Source: Echinarachnius parma (Eukaryota; Echinodermata; Echinoidea; Clypeasteroida; Echinarachniidae). Taken from it: a DNA stretch of 64,000 bases. Position 1 is the first letter of the stretch. The number at the start of each line of letters is the position of its first letter. A program made the position numbers and the translations under genes. The stretch covers positions 123,217 through 187,216 of the forward strand of contig JBAMJV010007683.1 of the NCBI GenBank assembly GCA_037951105.1, written 5' to 3'. Of the stretch, positions 1-12,976 are shown piece by piece. Under the pieces are notes generated by a model that was not told the origin of the DNA, ran no database searches, and saw nothing but the letters and a program-made list of their open reading frames with translations.

Positions 1-302
1 AAGCAAGCATGATTTAAATGAAATATGAGTTAGTTCATTGTTCTATCTTCAATATTGTTATCATCTCATTCACAATTGCATGTGACTGGGCATGATACCA
101 AAGTCACATGGTTTTATTTTCACTCTGCCAATTGTTGCTAAATTTCCGGCCAAATCATATGCTACATATAATATTTCATATTATTTTTATTTCCTGCATG
201 TCATACATGTGTATGTGTTGTATTGTTTGATGGATATTTAACGTAGTTCGGATTTGTAAGTCAGAATGCGTGGGACCATCTTGTGGACGCTCTGCGCACG
301 GT

Positions 303-405
303 CATGGGCGTCGATACTTACGTAATACCTATTCATCAGGGGGGATGAATGAATAGATCATCCCCCCCTGATGAATGGGTATCAATGACAGATCGACGCC
401 CCATG
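303..405. mobile_element. 103-bp inverted-repeat MITE with near-perfect 8-bp target duplication
   Basis: Ends are CATGGGCGTCGA and TCGACGCCCCATG. Flanks CGCACGGT (295-302) and CACACGGT (406-413) agree at 7 of 8 bases. The interior ACGTAATACCTATTCA and the GGGGGGATGAATGAATAG hairpin are shared with the elements at 51671 and 53844. An 8-bp duplication fits hAT-type transposition. Confidence 0.75.
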
Positions 406-967
406 CACACGGTGCAAACTATGCACTTGCTCAGTGCTATAGCGCACACAATCTAGCCTTATTAAAAATGGTGAATCGCAATGTGGTATTCCTATTCCTC
501 TGGCATTTTTTCCACTGGTATTTTTACACTATTCATCCCTTTGAACAAAATAATGTTCTGTTGATCTGCACCGATGCTTGACAGAAATGTTGTAAATGTT
601 GTAAAATATAACAGAGAGACACAAACCAACAACCCAAAGATGGGAAGTTTGGTCGAAAGAAAGAAAATGGAAGAAACATAGAAGAAAGAAAATAATGTGA
701 GCCAATGAACATTGTATATATATGATGACATAAATGGTACCCTGGGGTACCAAACGAAAATCCGCCATTTTGTTTAATTATTTGTTTATTTTTTAGGGCT
801 GTACCGAGGTATAGCGTGCATTCAAGCGCGCGCTGCACTGCATGCACAACGCAATACGGTTGTACTTCGATTGGACATAAGATGGCACTACACAACGCGG
901 GATACCGGGGTACAACAGTACCCCGGGGTACTGCGTATGTCATACAAATTATGCAAGAAATGCATAT

Positions 968-1208
968 ATGGCCCGGTCAGATATCAACGGATAGCGGAAA
1001 CGAATGCCGAACGAATAGAAAATTTGCGAAATGAAATTATCCGGTGATGAAAGTCGTCTCCATTGCTTTATGTACAAGACATAGAACAACGTACATCACC
1101 GGACAAGGAACGGACAGGAAACGCATATGAACGGAGACGAACAGATGAAAAATTTAGCTCTCTGTTTGACGTCCGTTTACGCAATCCGTTGATATGTGAC
1201 CGGGCTAT
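968..1208. mobile_element. Short element with about 25-bp inverted ends
   Basis: The left end GGCCCGGTCAGATATCAACG matches the reverse complement of the right end near 1184-1207 (CGTTGATATGTGACCGGGC) with one or two changes. The interior has a second inverted pair (CCGGTGATG and ACATCACCGG). Confidence 0.6.
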
Positions 1209-1256
1209 TAGTAGTATAAGGTATTGCCTTTGTGTAGTTGTGTACATGAATCAGTA

Positions 1257-1965
1257 AGGAGATCTGATTTTACTCTAGATACCTAATTTATTTGAAAAAA
1301 GTCATTGAACATAATATACTATTACCACATACCAGGAATGTTACCAACACCCAGCTTTTTTCTTCTCCAGAATTGAACTTTGAAGGTTGCATTTTTGGAA
1401 GTAATAAAAGCTACATTTTCCCTCAAAGTCAAGGAGCAGAAACAGATACATATTGTAGTTTGTACAATATCGAAACAACTTCAATATTGTGAAACTACAA
1501 CCTTCAAAATAATGATGATGATGATGATGTTGATGATCATCATTATGTACAATTACTTATATTATTACAAAATAGTCTTCTTTCTATGATTATAACAATG
1601 TTTTCGATCAAATGATAATGTACGAAAGAAACAAGAAGAAATGATATTAAATTGGAACAAAGAACAAAGAACAAAAGAAAAAATGAAGAAAGATAGAAAG
1701 GATCGAAACAGATACAAAGGTATAAACAGATATTACTCAGTAATTATTAGTTTGAGTGACCAGCACACACTATTTTCTTTGTGTAACCCTTTGTACATGT
1801 ATGAATAAGGAGATCTAATTTCACTCTTTAGTACCTAATTTATTTCAAATGGTCATCGAACACTACATACACTATTACCTCATACCAGGAATGTTGCCAG
1901 CACCCAGCATGTTTTTTTCTTCTTCTTCTTCAGATTTGAAGGTCACTTTTGTGGAAGTGGTAGTA
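1257..1965. repeat. Two copies of a ~155-bp direct repeat 545 bp apart
   Basis: About 1257-1410 and 1803-1965 share AAGGAGATCT, ACCTAATTTATTT, CATACCAGGAATGTT and AGCACCCAGC in order, with scattered substitutions. The spacer contains a GAT/ATG microsatellite (1511-1540). Confidence 0.75.
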
Positions 1966-2689
1966 TAGTAGTATCCAATGGCTTTTACAGCCCTGGTCCA
2001 GATGGATGTTGTAAAACAAAGAGGGGGACAAAAAGAGGGGGGGGGGGGGGGGCTTCCACATTAGGAAGCCACTGAAAATACAAATTTGGTTTTCTGTCAG
2101 ATTTAGAGATTCCTTGGACCATAGATGTACCAGCTCTTTGATTTATATTCACTGAGAGGAAAACCATAGTATTTCCAAAAAGTATTGTACAACAAATTTC
2201 CATTGTGTTGCCCATAATTATTGTACATAATATATTGAAAATAGAACTGGAAGATTTCCATTTTTTAAAGTACGAATAAATGTCTTATGCAGTCGGACTA
2301 AATTATAATCTTTCGTAAGGGATGATGTTTCATGCAATTGTCCAATATGTGATTTTTTCCCCACATATTAAGCAAGTTTGGGGGATGATACTCATAAATA
2401 TCTCACATTTATTGGCACATTGTACCTGGGTGACAATTATGATGTAAATGGATTTTTATAGAAATTATATTTCTGGTCAGTTTCCCTAAAATTGTAAAAT
2501 GGATTTTATTTCATTAGACTTTAGAGCAAAAAAAGGTCTTTATTTTCCATTTTGTGTTCTATTTCATGCTCTGTTATCTACTAGTATGTTAAATGCTATT
2601 TCTTGATTGCATGCATATGGGATAGCTAACATTTAGTGGAGAAAATTGCACTCAATTTCTCGTAAATTGAATCTTTTGTTGATATTATA

Positions 2690-2930
2690 CAGTGCTCGAA
2701 ATTAGCATAGGCCCGCTGGCCCGGGGCCACTGAAAATTAGCTCCGGGCCACCAAATTTCATTGATCCTAAATTCTACTGGCCTGTTTGGGCAACCAAATT
2801 TAACAGAATTTGTTATAATTTTCTTTATTTGGGGCCACAAGATTTAGGTTTCAGGCCAGTCAAAGTTGAACAATCTTGTTTTTACTGGCCCGACTGGGCC
2901 ACAAGGCAAAAAGGTTTCTAGCATTGTATT
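2690..2930. repeat. GGCCCGCTGGCC repeat family, copy 1
   Basis: Starts GTGCTCGAAATTAGC and contains GGCCCGCTGGCCC, CCGGGCCACC and CTGGCCCGACTGGGCCAC. Related blocks occur at 6785-7010, 13447-13778, 33673-33850 and 38203-38280. The best-preserved copies have inverted ends (GCTCGACACT... / ...AGTGTGGAGC). Confidence 0.55.
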
Positions 2931-4118
2931 ACATATAGCAAGGTAATGGGTTAAAAATTGGCCAAACAAATTCTCTTTTGAGATGAAAGGTGCCACTAAG
3001 TCAAGAAAATACAACTTTTTAGGCTTCTAACTACTTTTAGTCGTAACATCAAGGAGGTAAAGAAATTAAACCTCCTTGGTAACATAGACTCTTATTCTTT
3101 TGATCACTCTGGTCTGAATTCAATGACCGCAATTACTAAAACCATTCAGTGTTGCATAATTTGTAATCAGAATAATTGCAGAGTTTTTCTTTGCAAAACT
3201 CGGTAAACTGTACAGGTAAGAAAATGGTAAGGTAAGATAATTGCCATTGCGTTGCATTAAAAATTGAGGCAATTCAAATTGTTCTATAGATGCTAAGTCA
3301 ATCTTTGAAGTTATGATTAATAATTACATATTTCTTATAATTTTCTTTGATTTTCTTGATTTAAAAAAAATAAATAATTTCCAGCCCTTTTTCTTTCTTA
3401 ATGATAATAAAATTGTAAGATAGTTCCGAAATATGACATTTCGCTTTGGTTCGGTTACATATTTTGTCTATAAAATGCATACATGTGTACCATGCTTAGG
3501 CCCTAGGGTCCGGTTTATCACATAATTTGTAACTTATGTATAATGTGGTTTGTGCTATCACATCAAATATACATTGCGTTCTTATCAAGTCCGTATGTAT
3601 GTTACATAACTTCCATTAGCCGTGGCATCCATTAAAAATTTAACCATGGCACTGTGCCCACATCTCAAACAAAATTATGCAAATCGCATGCATGCAAAGC
3701 TCCGCATATGCCCGCTTCCTCCGTATTACGTAACTTCCTTCAGAGTGGCCGAGCAGGCGAGCAGGCGCAAGATATTCGTGCCAGCGCTAATTAGGAGGAC
3801 TTGGTAAAGATAATGACCAAACGGTCTTCATTAACTCCCCTTTGTAATCTCCTAGTTGGTACAGTGTATAATGGTAAGCCCTGTATGTATTGAGATTGTG
3901 TGTTTGTGTGCGTGTATGCGTGTGTGTGTGTGTGTATGTATGTTTTTGCTAGGGGTGGATTTTATAAGTCTCTTGCTACATTAGATAAAGGGTCATTATA
4001 GCGATTGTTATGGCAACACAAACGTGATCCACTCAAAATGCTACCCTAATGTCCGAGTACGTAATTTAGGTCTGCATTTGTTATCGGGATCACTTATTTT
4101 ATGGGAGAAAATGGAATA

Positions 4119-4290
4119 CTGTAAACGTTGTTATTTTCGCGCGATTAATATTCGAGCGACACAAAAACACATTCGCGGCTTTTTAATTTCGCGGCCGAGC
4201 AAGTGTTCATACGCATTGTAAATCACGCATATTCGCGGGTTTAAATAATCACGGACGCCGACTTCAGCGCGAACATTACTATGTTTACAG
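4119..4290. mobile_element. 172-bp element flanked by TA with CTGTAAAC ends
   Basis: TA|CTGTAAACG at the left and GTTTACAG|TA at the right suggest a Tc1/mariner-type target. The interior is CG-rich and partly self-complementary. A related reverse copy lies at about 12653-12863. Confidence 0.6.
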
Positions 4291-4544
4291 TACGATATTA
4301 AAAAATAAGTTTTAAAAATGATAGAGAAAATGAAAAACAAGCAAAAAATGCTGCTTTAGAATATTAAGTGAAGAGGGCAAAAATATGACAATAGAAGTTT
4401 TTTTTTTTACTAGAAAATTAATTATGGATAATCAATATAGAAGAAATGATCAAATAAGAAAATTATCACATGAGAAGGAGAAAGAAATGCAATTATACTG
4501 AAACATGGATATCAAATATTAAACATCTTATTATTTTCATCTTT

Positions 4545-4665
4545 CCACTAGTATTTTTACCTCAAGCATTATTACCACTGGCATTATTACCACTGGCATT
4601 ATTACCTCTGGCATTTTTTCCACTGGCATTTTTACCACTGGCATTTTTACCTCTGGCATTTTTAC
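4545..4665. repeat. 15-bp minisatellite (CATTATTACCACTGG type)
   Basis: About eight tandem units of CATTNTTACCACTGG/CTCTGG. It gives a spurious open frame of repeating LPLAL. An isolated related stretch (CTGGCATTTTTTCCACTGG) is at 499-517. Confidence 0.8.
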
Positions 4666-5187
4666 ATGAAGCACATGTTGGATCAAAGAAGACATAATAC
4701 TTTTCATGGTCTGGAAAAACAAAGAAACAAAAAAGGTGTGTTTAGCTTGGATTCCAAAAACTTAGAAAACCATGAGCTATTTTCATCATGTCCAGATCAA
4801 CTGAATTATTATTTCACAGAATGTCCTAATACTGAATGCTGAAAACCTTGAAAAGCATGTTAGAAATGTGGGTATGAAACATTCTTTTAGGGTTATTTAA
4901 TCTTCATATCTTCCATGTTCCAGGGACATGGACGATAGGGCTAATTTCAATTTGTAATCCAATAAAAGATGAGTATAATAGTAGTTCGATAAAAGGGAAG
5001 AAAGTTATCTCAGTGACAGAAAAAGCTAACTTTGTGACACAAAACAAATCCACAAACCAACCATTCCCAATTATTATTTTTTCTTCTGTCATTCTTGGGT
5101 GAAATTCCTTCTTGTTTGATTTCTATCAACAGCTATAACTAGTATACGCACTTGGTTCTTTTTTCCTTCCTCTTTTTAATGGTCAGT

Positions 5188-5692
5188 TTCTTTCATGTTT
5201 CCTGCCTGCTCACTGGCCAGCTGGGTGGGCCCAAGGCCAGTGGTCAGGGAATGAACCTTACAGAGGGTGTTGAAGAGGGTGTGCATTGGGGGGGGGGGGG
5301 GGGGGGGGTGGGGGGTGTTGCAGTTGGTTTTCATGTTCAGGAGGGTTAGTCTTAGTGTCTAGTCTTTTTCATGGTTTTCTGCCTGCTCACTGACCAGCTG
5401 GGTGGGCCCAAGGCCAGTGGGTTTGAAGAGGATTGGGGAGGGGGGGGGGGGGGGGGGGTATGTTGCAGTTGGTTTCCATGTTCCAGAGGGTTAGCCTTAG
5501 TGTCCAGTCTGTTTCATGTTTCCTGCCTCACTGACCAGATGGGTGGGCCAAAGGCCAGCACTGGTCAGTGAGTGAACCTAACAGAGGGGAATAGAAGATG
5601 GTGTGTATTGGGGGGGGGGGGGGGGGGGGTGTTTATGGGAGGGGGGATGTTACAGCTGTTTTTCATGTTCCAGAGTGATAGCCTTAGTGTCC
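5188..5692. repeat. Three tandem copies of a ~140-185-bp unit with G-tracts
   Basis: Copies start near 5188, 5370 and 5510. Each has TTTCATG, CTGCCT..CACTG.CCAG, TGGGTGGGC, AAGGCCAG, a run of 18-23 G, then GTT(A/G)CAG and GTTCC/AGAG. A C-tract follows at 5847-5870. Confidence 0.8.
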
Positions 5693-6402
5693 AGCCTTAA
5701 GATTGTATTTATTGAACTTCCCTTTACTACATTTGTATTGAATTTTACAGAGAAGGTAGGGACAACATTTTTGTAATAATGTTGGCAATGAAAAAATAAT
5801 CTGGGGCCCAGGGCAATTTAGCCCCAAAATGCACACCAAAAAAGACCCCCCCCCCCCCCCCCCCCCCCCCAATTCATGAATTAGCCAGGGCTGTAAATTT
5901 GCATATGTTCAATGCAAAGCACATTTTAGAATGTGATGTGCATGCAGATGAGCTTGAAAAGCATACCCTGAAAAATCACTTCAAATATGTTTTCCTGTTT
6001 AGAGGTCATTATTGTCTGAACAACATTTTTCTGCAAGTTGTACACAATAGCTTTAACTCAGGAAGCAATATATTTGATTTCTTTTTTCTTCTGGCAAGAT
6101 TGATTTCATTTTTTCAAAGCTTTCTGTAATAATGCCTAATTCTCCCCCATTGAATCGCAGCTTGTAAAGCAATTACGTCTAATTGTAAGTGTGTACAAAG
6201 GTCCCTTTTCAAACCAAAATGGCTCCCTGAGGTTATACTATTATTAAAGTTCTTAGACCAAGTCCTCATGTTCCTAGAACAAAATGTTACTGGTTATTGA
6301 CCCTTTTGGTAGAAAAAGGAGGGAAAATTAATTAAAGGTACTGTGTAATTTTGTAGTCATGTGCAAAACCCAAGATATTTTGATTATGATTAAAGCAGTT
6401 AT

Positions 6403-6776
6403 AGGGATCTAGTAACTTTGTTGACATGTGCAAAAAGTGATGAATGGTTGATGCAATGTATATTGTTGGTATCTCATATGTCCACAGGGTATTGTGTGAA
6501 AATTTCAAGTCAAATGGACATTGTATGGCCAAGTAATGAGCGAAAATGCAAAGTGATATTTTGTAACTCACTGCACTCACTTTGTGCACAGAAGAAAAAC
6601 GCGCCCGGAGTTTTATCTGAATACTTCAATCATACATATCTTTGTAACGAAAGGGAAATTTGAAAAACCGAAACCTGTCCCATGATTTTATTGTTAATAC
6701 GAATACAACAAGGTATAAGGGAACCGCTAGAATTAAAATTTTATTTTGAGGATTTGGACAATGTTACTAAGTCCCT
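6403..6776. mobile_element. TTAA-type MITE (AGGGATCTAGTAAC ends), old copy
   Basis: Left end AGGGATCTAGTAACTTTG; right end reads AGGGACTTAGTAACATTG on the minus strand. The right flank is TTAA (6777-6780) and the left is TTAT. Same family as 59743-60130, the single end at 36840 and the truncated copy before 63200. Confidence 0.7.
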
Positions 6777-6784
6777 TTAAGCAT

Positions 6785-7010
6785 GGCTTGACACTAGCAC
6801 TTGCCCTAATGCCTGGGGCAAGTAAAAATTGATGTCGGGCAAGTACAATTTCATAAATGGCCTAGTTTGGTTGCCTGACTGGGCAACTAAATTATTGGTC
6901 AACCACCAGATAATAATGTAATTCCTGATGTGAAATCTCATCAAGAAGTAAGCGTGCAAGTAAATTTTCTGTTTGGGCCAGTAGAGCAAAAGTTAGTGTG
7001 GAGGCTTGAA
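6785..7010. repeat. GGCCCGCTGGCC-related family, copy 2
   Basis: Begins GGCTTGACACTAGCACTTGC and ends GTTAGTGTGGAGGCTTGAA, giving short imperfect inverted ends. It also contains GGGCAAGTA twice. Confidence 0.5.
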
Positions 7011-7092
7011 AGTGCACTTATCTAATGACATACTCTAGCTGTGTTATGGGCAATTATATCAGTTTAATTCTTGATAAATGCTTGCCAACTAG

Positions 7093-7372
7093 TTAGTGCT
7101 GTTGACGAGTCACGGGTACCCGGGTCCCGCCGAAAAATGTCGAGTCCCGGCCACAAAAATCGATACTCGATATCCCGAAAAAAAAGCAAAAGTCCCCTTT
7201 TATTCGCTATCGGCATAAATGCGCTGCATTTTTGTCACTTGAATGAATATGTTTTCCCAGCGGCGTGACATGCCGATAGCGAAATCAACAAATGGTTAAA
7301 TTTCGGGTACCCGTGACTCCCGAAAAATTATCGCGAGTCCCGGGAGGGAAATACTCCCGAAATCGACACCTC
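7093..7372. repeat. CG-rich element with inverted CGGGTACCCG motifs
   Basis: GAGTCACGGGTACCCGGG near 7108 pairs with CGGGTACCCGTGACTC near 7305. GCTATCGGCAT (7207) pairs with ATGCCGATAGC (7270). This is a foldback-like remnant of unknown family. Confidence 0.45.
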
Positions 7373-8754
7373 TACAACTAGTAGATGACAATTTCATTGT
7401 ACATAGATAATTTTCATCTAAAAAAAGTGAGCCAAAAGGAAATCAAAGAAAACAAATTTTTTGGTATCATTTTGTATCATTGAATGGTACAGCAACTGCA
7501 CACATAATTCTAGATAGCTTGATAATTTGTGCAAAAAAACCCCCTGTTGTATAATAACAGCCCGTTAGACATACAAACAAGTTTTAACTACTTATGTTTG
7601 AACTCAAGATTTGCAATTTGTCATTAGACAATGTCACAAAGTACCTTTAAAGTGGTTTTGGTCAGTTATTCTGCTGTGAATGATTGATTGATCCCCACAA
7701 ATGACTGAATGAGCCATGTGATACACTCATGACATGTGGACAAATTTGTGTTCAACTGCGATTGCATTAATGCTGAAAAATGGTTTAGGGAAACTTTTCA
7801 AACAAAAACTGTGTATGTAATACCTGTGTTATCTCCGCCATTTGGAAGATTACATCAGAACCCATCAGTAAATGGAATGAGAACTTTGCTAAAATAAAAA
7901 ATAAAATAAAAAACTTTGGAATGGACCATTTTCACTATCAAATGTTAGGATTATCTTGGTTGTTATGGATGATACAATTAATTGAAACACAGAGATGCGT
8001 GTAGAAAGCACTGCACAGTTATGGAATTGCTTATTAGGTCCGTGGTAGGTCTATTTTAGGACAGAGGCGGGTGTACAAACTGGGGGACGTTGATGGTTGA
8101 TGTAATCTCAGTGGTCAATTTTGTATAGAATTTCAGCTTGTTTAAATTCTGTATTTCAAATTTAAAGTTTAAATTTTCAACAATTTTATTCTGTTCTAAT
8201 ATGATTTCATGGAGTAGTAGTTGGGTCAATAAACATTTTTTCTGTAACTTCCACAGTGCTGATATTGTCTTTAAATTCATAGTTGGACCATACCTCTTTT
8301 GGGGGAGGGGGGGGGGGGGGGAGGCACTAAAAAGGATTAAATACAAACATCTAACACAACTTTTTTTTGACATTCCTGGGCAAAAAAAAAAGAAGAAAAA
8401 AATTTGGTGCAGGAAATATAAACCACCCTTCCTATTCGGACATGAAAGAAAACCTTGGACATAAAATCCCCTGGATAAATGGCTGGAATTCTCTGCTTCC
8501 TCGCCTCCCATGGCTTTCTGATTCCTCAGAAGACTCATAAAACACCCTGCTGACCAGCAGAAAGATGCTAATGTTTCTCATTCTGACTGGATAGTCTCCG
8601 TGCAAGCCTCTTGCTCTCACATAACATTTTTAGTTTGATCTCATAAACTTTCCTTTGTCATAAAGCTTAAAGGTTGTTAGTTTGATCGATTTTGCAAAGA
8701 TATTGTGAATTAGAGGTACATTAATGCTAAATATATTACTCATTGCGGATATAG

Positions 8755-9014
8755 TATCGGAAATAATATCGCCAGTGATATTCGTTTGTCTTGCAATGTA
8801 TGGTCAACAAGGAATCTAAAAGATCAAGACGTTTCGTGCGCCGCTGCAACACTTTGTCAGGTGTGATAGAATCTACTGTAAGCAAGCGTGTTTTATACCC
8901 GGTGGTAGGCTCCAACACGCTATCCCGCATGACCGAGTACGCTCCTAATTGGTCAATAACGGACAAGGCCTATTGGCCGACGCACGAATATCACTAGTGA
9001 TACTATTTCCGATA
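8755..9014. mobile_element. 260-bp element with 30-bp inverted ends
   Basis: TATCGGAAATAATATCGCCA at the left matches the right end's complement TATCGGAAATAGTATCACTA, and the match extends to GTGATATTCG with four changes over 30 bp. TAGAGGTACATTA occurs at 8711-8723 and again at 9013-9025. Confidence 0.65.
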
Positions 9015-10084
9015 GAGGTACATTATTTAGAATTCATATGTTGGGAATCAACAAAATATTATGCCAACAAGTTTTTTTTAACCCTAAAATAAAAAGGCTG
9101 GGGGTGGGGGTGGCATAATGGTTGCCCTCCGCTATTTTCGTAATTGCTCAGCAAAGCATGAAGATGTTGCCATGCGCGCTTTGTGACTTTTTAAATTCAA
9201 GTCTTGCGCATCTTTTAAAATCATTTGGGAAAATCAGACTTATCCTTGACTGTTATAAAAAGAACTTAGATCAATGGATATAACATTAAAAGAATTGCAA
9301 TGAAAAATGTAAGTCCTCCTCCATTGAAAGAAGGCTAGTAGAATGTAAGCATGTAAGCTGTGGCCTTGGAAGGCCAGCTAGGTTTGAGGGGTCATCTTTC
9401 CTAGCTGGCATGGCTTGACCAATGTGACTGGTGCCATGCTGTGTTACTCAAACCGTTTCATATTGTGTGTTTTTTTTAAATTGGGCTATTTCTGTAAATG
9501 TGGTCCTTTACCAAGGATAGTACCTCCTTGCCTTTACTGAACATTATGACGATTTGTATTACAAATTTTGGTCCATTGTTGATTTACTTTGTCTAAACTG
9601 TTAATCTGTTTTTTGAAATCTTGGGTCTATTGTGTAATTTTGTTCCATTTCTGCAACTTGTGTGTCCATTTCTGAAAGTTTGGTTGAAACAACTAATTTT
9701 TTGTTAATTTGGATCCATCTCAAGAAAAAGCTGGTTAATTTCTCAAACATTCGTGGTTTACATTTACACAATTTCAGAATGATTCAGGAGTCACCTTTGC
9801 AATTGGTGTAACTTAACATTTTCTAACTCTTGAAGTTTCAATTCATTCATTCAAAAGTGGTTTAGTTATCTGAAAATCTATAACACTTTTTCATAAATGG
9901 TGTGAAATGGTTTCCTCCATCCTTTCCCCACCAATCACCATTACTCTTCCCTCTTTTATTTCTTCTAATTTTTTGTTGATATATTAACATAAAACAAACC
10001 ATAAAATAGATCATTTGTATGGTTTTAGTGATTTGAAGAATTACTGGTCTGATATTAGAGTTAAATCCATTGTGTAAACGCTCA

Positions 10085-10415
10085 GGCTAACGATGAGAAA
10101 TGGGTGTGGACCATTTTGGTTTTCCCCCCATTTCTGGCCCCACCATGGCCCTCCCCTCTTCCTGATACAGGACTTACGTGGCCAGGGTCTCAGCATTGGA
10201 CCATACATGGTCAGGCAGAGGGAAGGTGGGACCAGTAAAATTTCATCCAGAGTTAAAACCGTTTTATAAATGGTCTGGCAAACAATGTGAAATGGGTGTG
10301 GACCATTTTGGTTTTCCCCCCCATTTCTGGCCCCACCATGGCCCTCCCCTCTTCCTGATACAGGACTTACATGGCCAGGGTCTCAGCATTGGACCATACA
10401 GGGTCAGCCAAAGGT
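10085..10415. repeat. Two nearly identical tandem copies, 193-bp step
   Basis: About 10093-10222 and 10286-10415 share AATGGGTGTGGACCATTTTG, the TTCCCCCCATTTCTGG block and CTTCCTGATACAGGACTTAC almost without change, so this is a recent duplication. Confidence 0.85.
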
Positions 10416-10993
10416 CAGGGTAATCCCTGATAATGGTCCCACTGATAAAAGATAAAAAGGGGCCTCTGTTATGTAATAGCTAAATTGATAGCAGCCCTGT
10501 GGTATTTAGTTTCTTTTTTTTTGGACTGAGTTGTGTAAAGGGCAGTTGATCTAGTTTGTCAAAACAGGGGGGTTGGAGCTGGGTGTATCTGTACAAGCTA
10601 TTTAGTTCCATTCTTTGGGGACCCTTCTTATGTTTCCCTTTATTTTTTCTGAGATGAATTAGTCTTGTAAACAGTGGTTTCTTGTGGATGTGAGCTATTT
10701 TGGGGATTTGTTTGTATGAAGCATTCTTTGGGGACTCTTTTTAATTTTATGTTTCCCTTTATTTTTCAAAGATGAGATAGTCTCCGAAATGGTTGTTCAT
10801 TGTGGAATAGGAGCTACATTATTTTATAGTGCTCTGTTATAACCTATATTCCATTCTTTATGGACAGTGCCTTATTATGTTTGCTTAATTTTTCTATTTT
10901 TTCTATTTTTCTTACCATAGTTCTTATGAAGTTTGAGCTATGAACAATACATTTTATGTGATAAAGTAGATACAAAAACTCCACTTAAACCCC

Positions 10994-11230
10994 TTTTTAA
11001 TTGAGGAAAATAGTCGCGGTAACGTCCGGACGTTGTCAGGAAGACATTCTACCGCGGTTGTATTAAAAAGGTCCAATCGGGGTAACGTCCTGACAACAGC
11101 GCGGTAAGATTCAACCTAGTCGGGCTAGGGTAATAGCGAGGTAACGTCAGGACGTTGTCAGGATGTTAAGCTGATAAACATTGTATTAAAAAGCGCGCAG
11201 AACGTTACCCGGGTAGATGACGTCATGGCC
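10994..11230. repeat. CG-rich block with repeated GGTAACGTCC motifs
   Basis: GGTAACGTC followed by a self-complementary GGACGTTGTCAGGA occurs at about 11019, 11081 and 11140, separated by TATTAAAAAG. It is much richer in CpG than its surroundings; family unknown. Confidence 0.5.
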
Positions 11231-12000
11231 GTAAAAAATGTAAGCATTGCAGCGATCGCGTTTTGGATCGGGAACATGTGGTACTCTTGTAAACAAGGTT
11301 GCCAATTTAAACTGCTGTAAGTTCACACACAAACACTATTCCACATACTCCTAATTTTAGACTTAAATTTGCCCAAATAATACAAGTTATAATACTATGA
11401 ATATAAAAATTGGAAGTTTAACAAATCTAAAATTTGATAAGTACAACAGCTCACTCCAGGGTACATCTACGTGTGCGCATTATTCATCGCTGATCATAAT
11501 TATCTTCAGCTCATGCAATATCCTAACACGTAGAATTATTTGTTCCTGAATTCTAATCTACCGTCTAGCGTGACTATAGTAGACTGACAATTGCGCTCCC
11601 GATTGCCTGTTGTATGTATACCCGATATGAATTGACCGTCAAAATTTCCCGCGCTAACATATACCAGCGCGCGCCGATTAGCACATGTCACGCCAGCTGG
11701 TCGCATGATGAGAGAGGTGCGGTTGCTATAGTAACCTACCCGTGTGACTCGGAGAAACACTTTTGATTAAAACGCTGCACAACCTCTCGCTGCGTCTTTT
11801 ACGACCCGACCACCTTCTGTTTTTATGGAAATCTTACTCGGGTAATAGCGAGCTAGAAAATACGTTCTAAATTTGTATGTCACACCTTATAATTCAGCCC
11901 TTAGTGCCCCTGTAATTTGTTTAGTCGAAAGTTGAGATAAATTATATTCTGATAAGCATATATCTATGTAAAGAATGTACAAACAAATTACATCATACGT

Positions 12001-12490
12001 GGCCATCTGATTGTTGTTGTTTTTTCGTTACAATAATTTGAATTTGTAATGACAAGCACAAATTATCATCTAATTGTGCAATTCACATGCATACTGTTCA
12101 TGGCTAAAATGCATGGTCATCTGAATTCTGAAAAGTTTCTCCTCATTAGTGGAAATATATACATTTTATACAATCATTTGAATTTCTAATTAGAATTAGA
12201 AGCACAAATTATCATATCTAAACAATATGTATAATTTGAATGCATAAATGTTCATGGCTAAATGCATGGCCATCCTATTAATTATCCCTCATTAGTCTCC
12301 AAATATATACAATTTGCTCAATAATTTGAATTGCTAATGACAAGCGCAAATTATAATATATCTAAACAATATGTACAATTTGAATGCATAATATTCATGG
12401 TCACATGCAGGGCCATCCCATTAATTATCCCTCATTAGTCTCCAAATATATGCATTTTGCTCAATATTTGCAATTTTTAATGATGAACAC
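12001..12490. repeat. Tandem repeat, about 150-bp unit, 3-4 copies
   Basis: Units marked by GCATGG(C/T)CATC at 12111, 12264 and 12408, each followed by CTCATTAGT, AATATATAC and CAATAATTTGAATT. Divergence between copies is moderate. Confidence 0.8.
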
Positions 12491-12976
12491 CAATGCTAAG
12501 TCCATCTTAATGAAGGTCATCTTCATTGATTATCTACAGGGATGGAGGATTTAAGAAGAAGGCTTGCATTAGCGCAGGGATGAGTGATTAGAGAGACATT
12601 TATATTCGCGTGGCCTACACCCATTTGGTCTACTTCTTATCTAGTCTACTAACTGTAAACGTGGTAATGTTCGCGGTGCATTAATTTTCGCAGATTTCGC
12701 GCTGAAGTCGGCGTCCGCAAATATTAAAACCTGCGAATATAAACGCGTGATTTGCAATGCGTGTGAACACTTTCTCGGCCGCAAAATTAAAAAGCCGCGA
12801 ATGTGTTTTTTGTGTCGCTCAGTGCGAAATATTAATAGTGCAAAAATAACAACGTATACGGTACATCGGCATCATCATGCCTGAAACTTCCATTTTCCCT
12901 ACTCCATGCTCGAACCCCCAGGCCCAACCCTGAAATCTAACCCCTCACCATATTTTAATCCCTTGACTATAATTCG

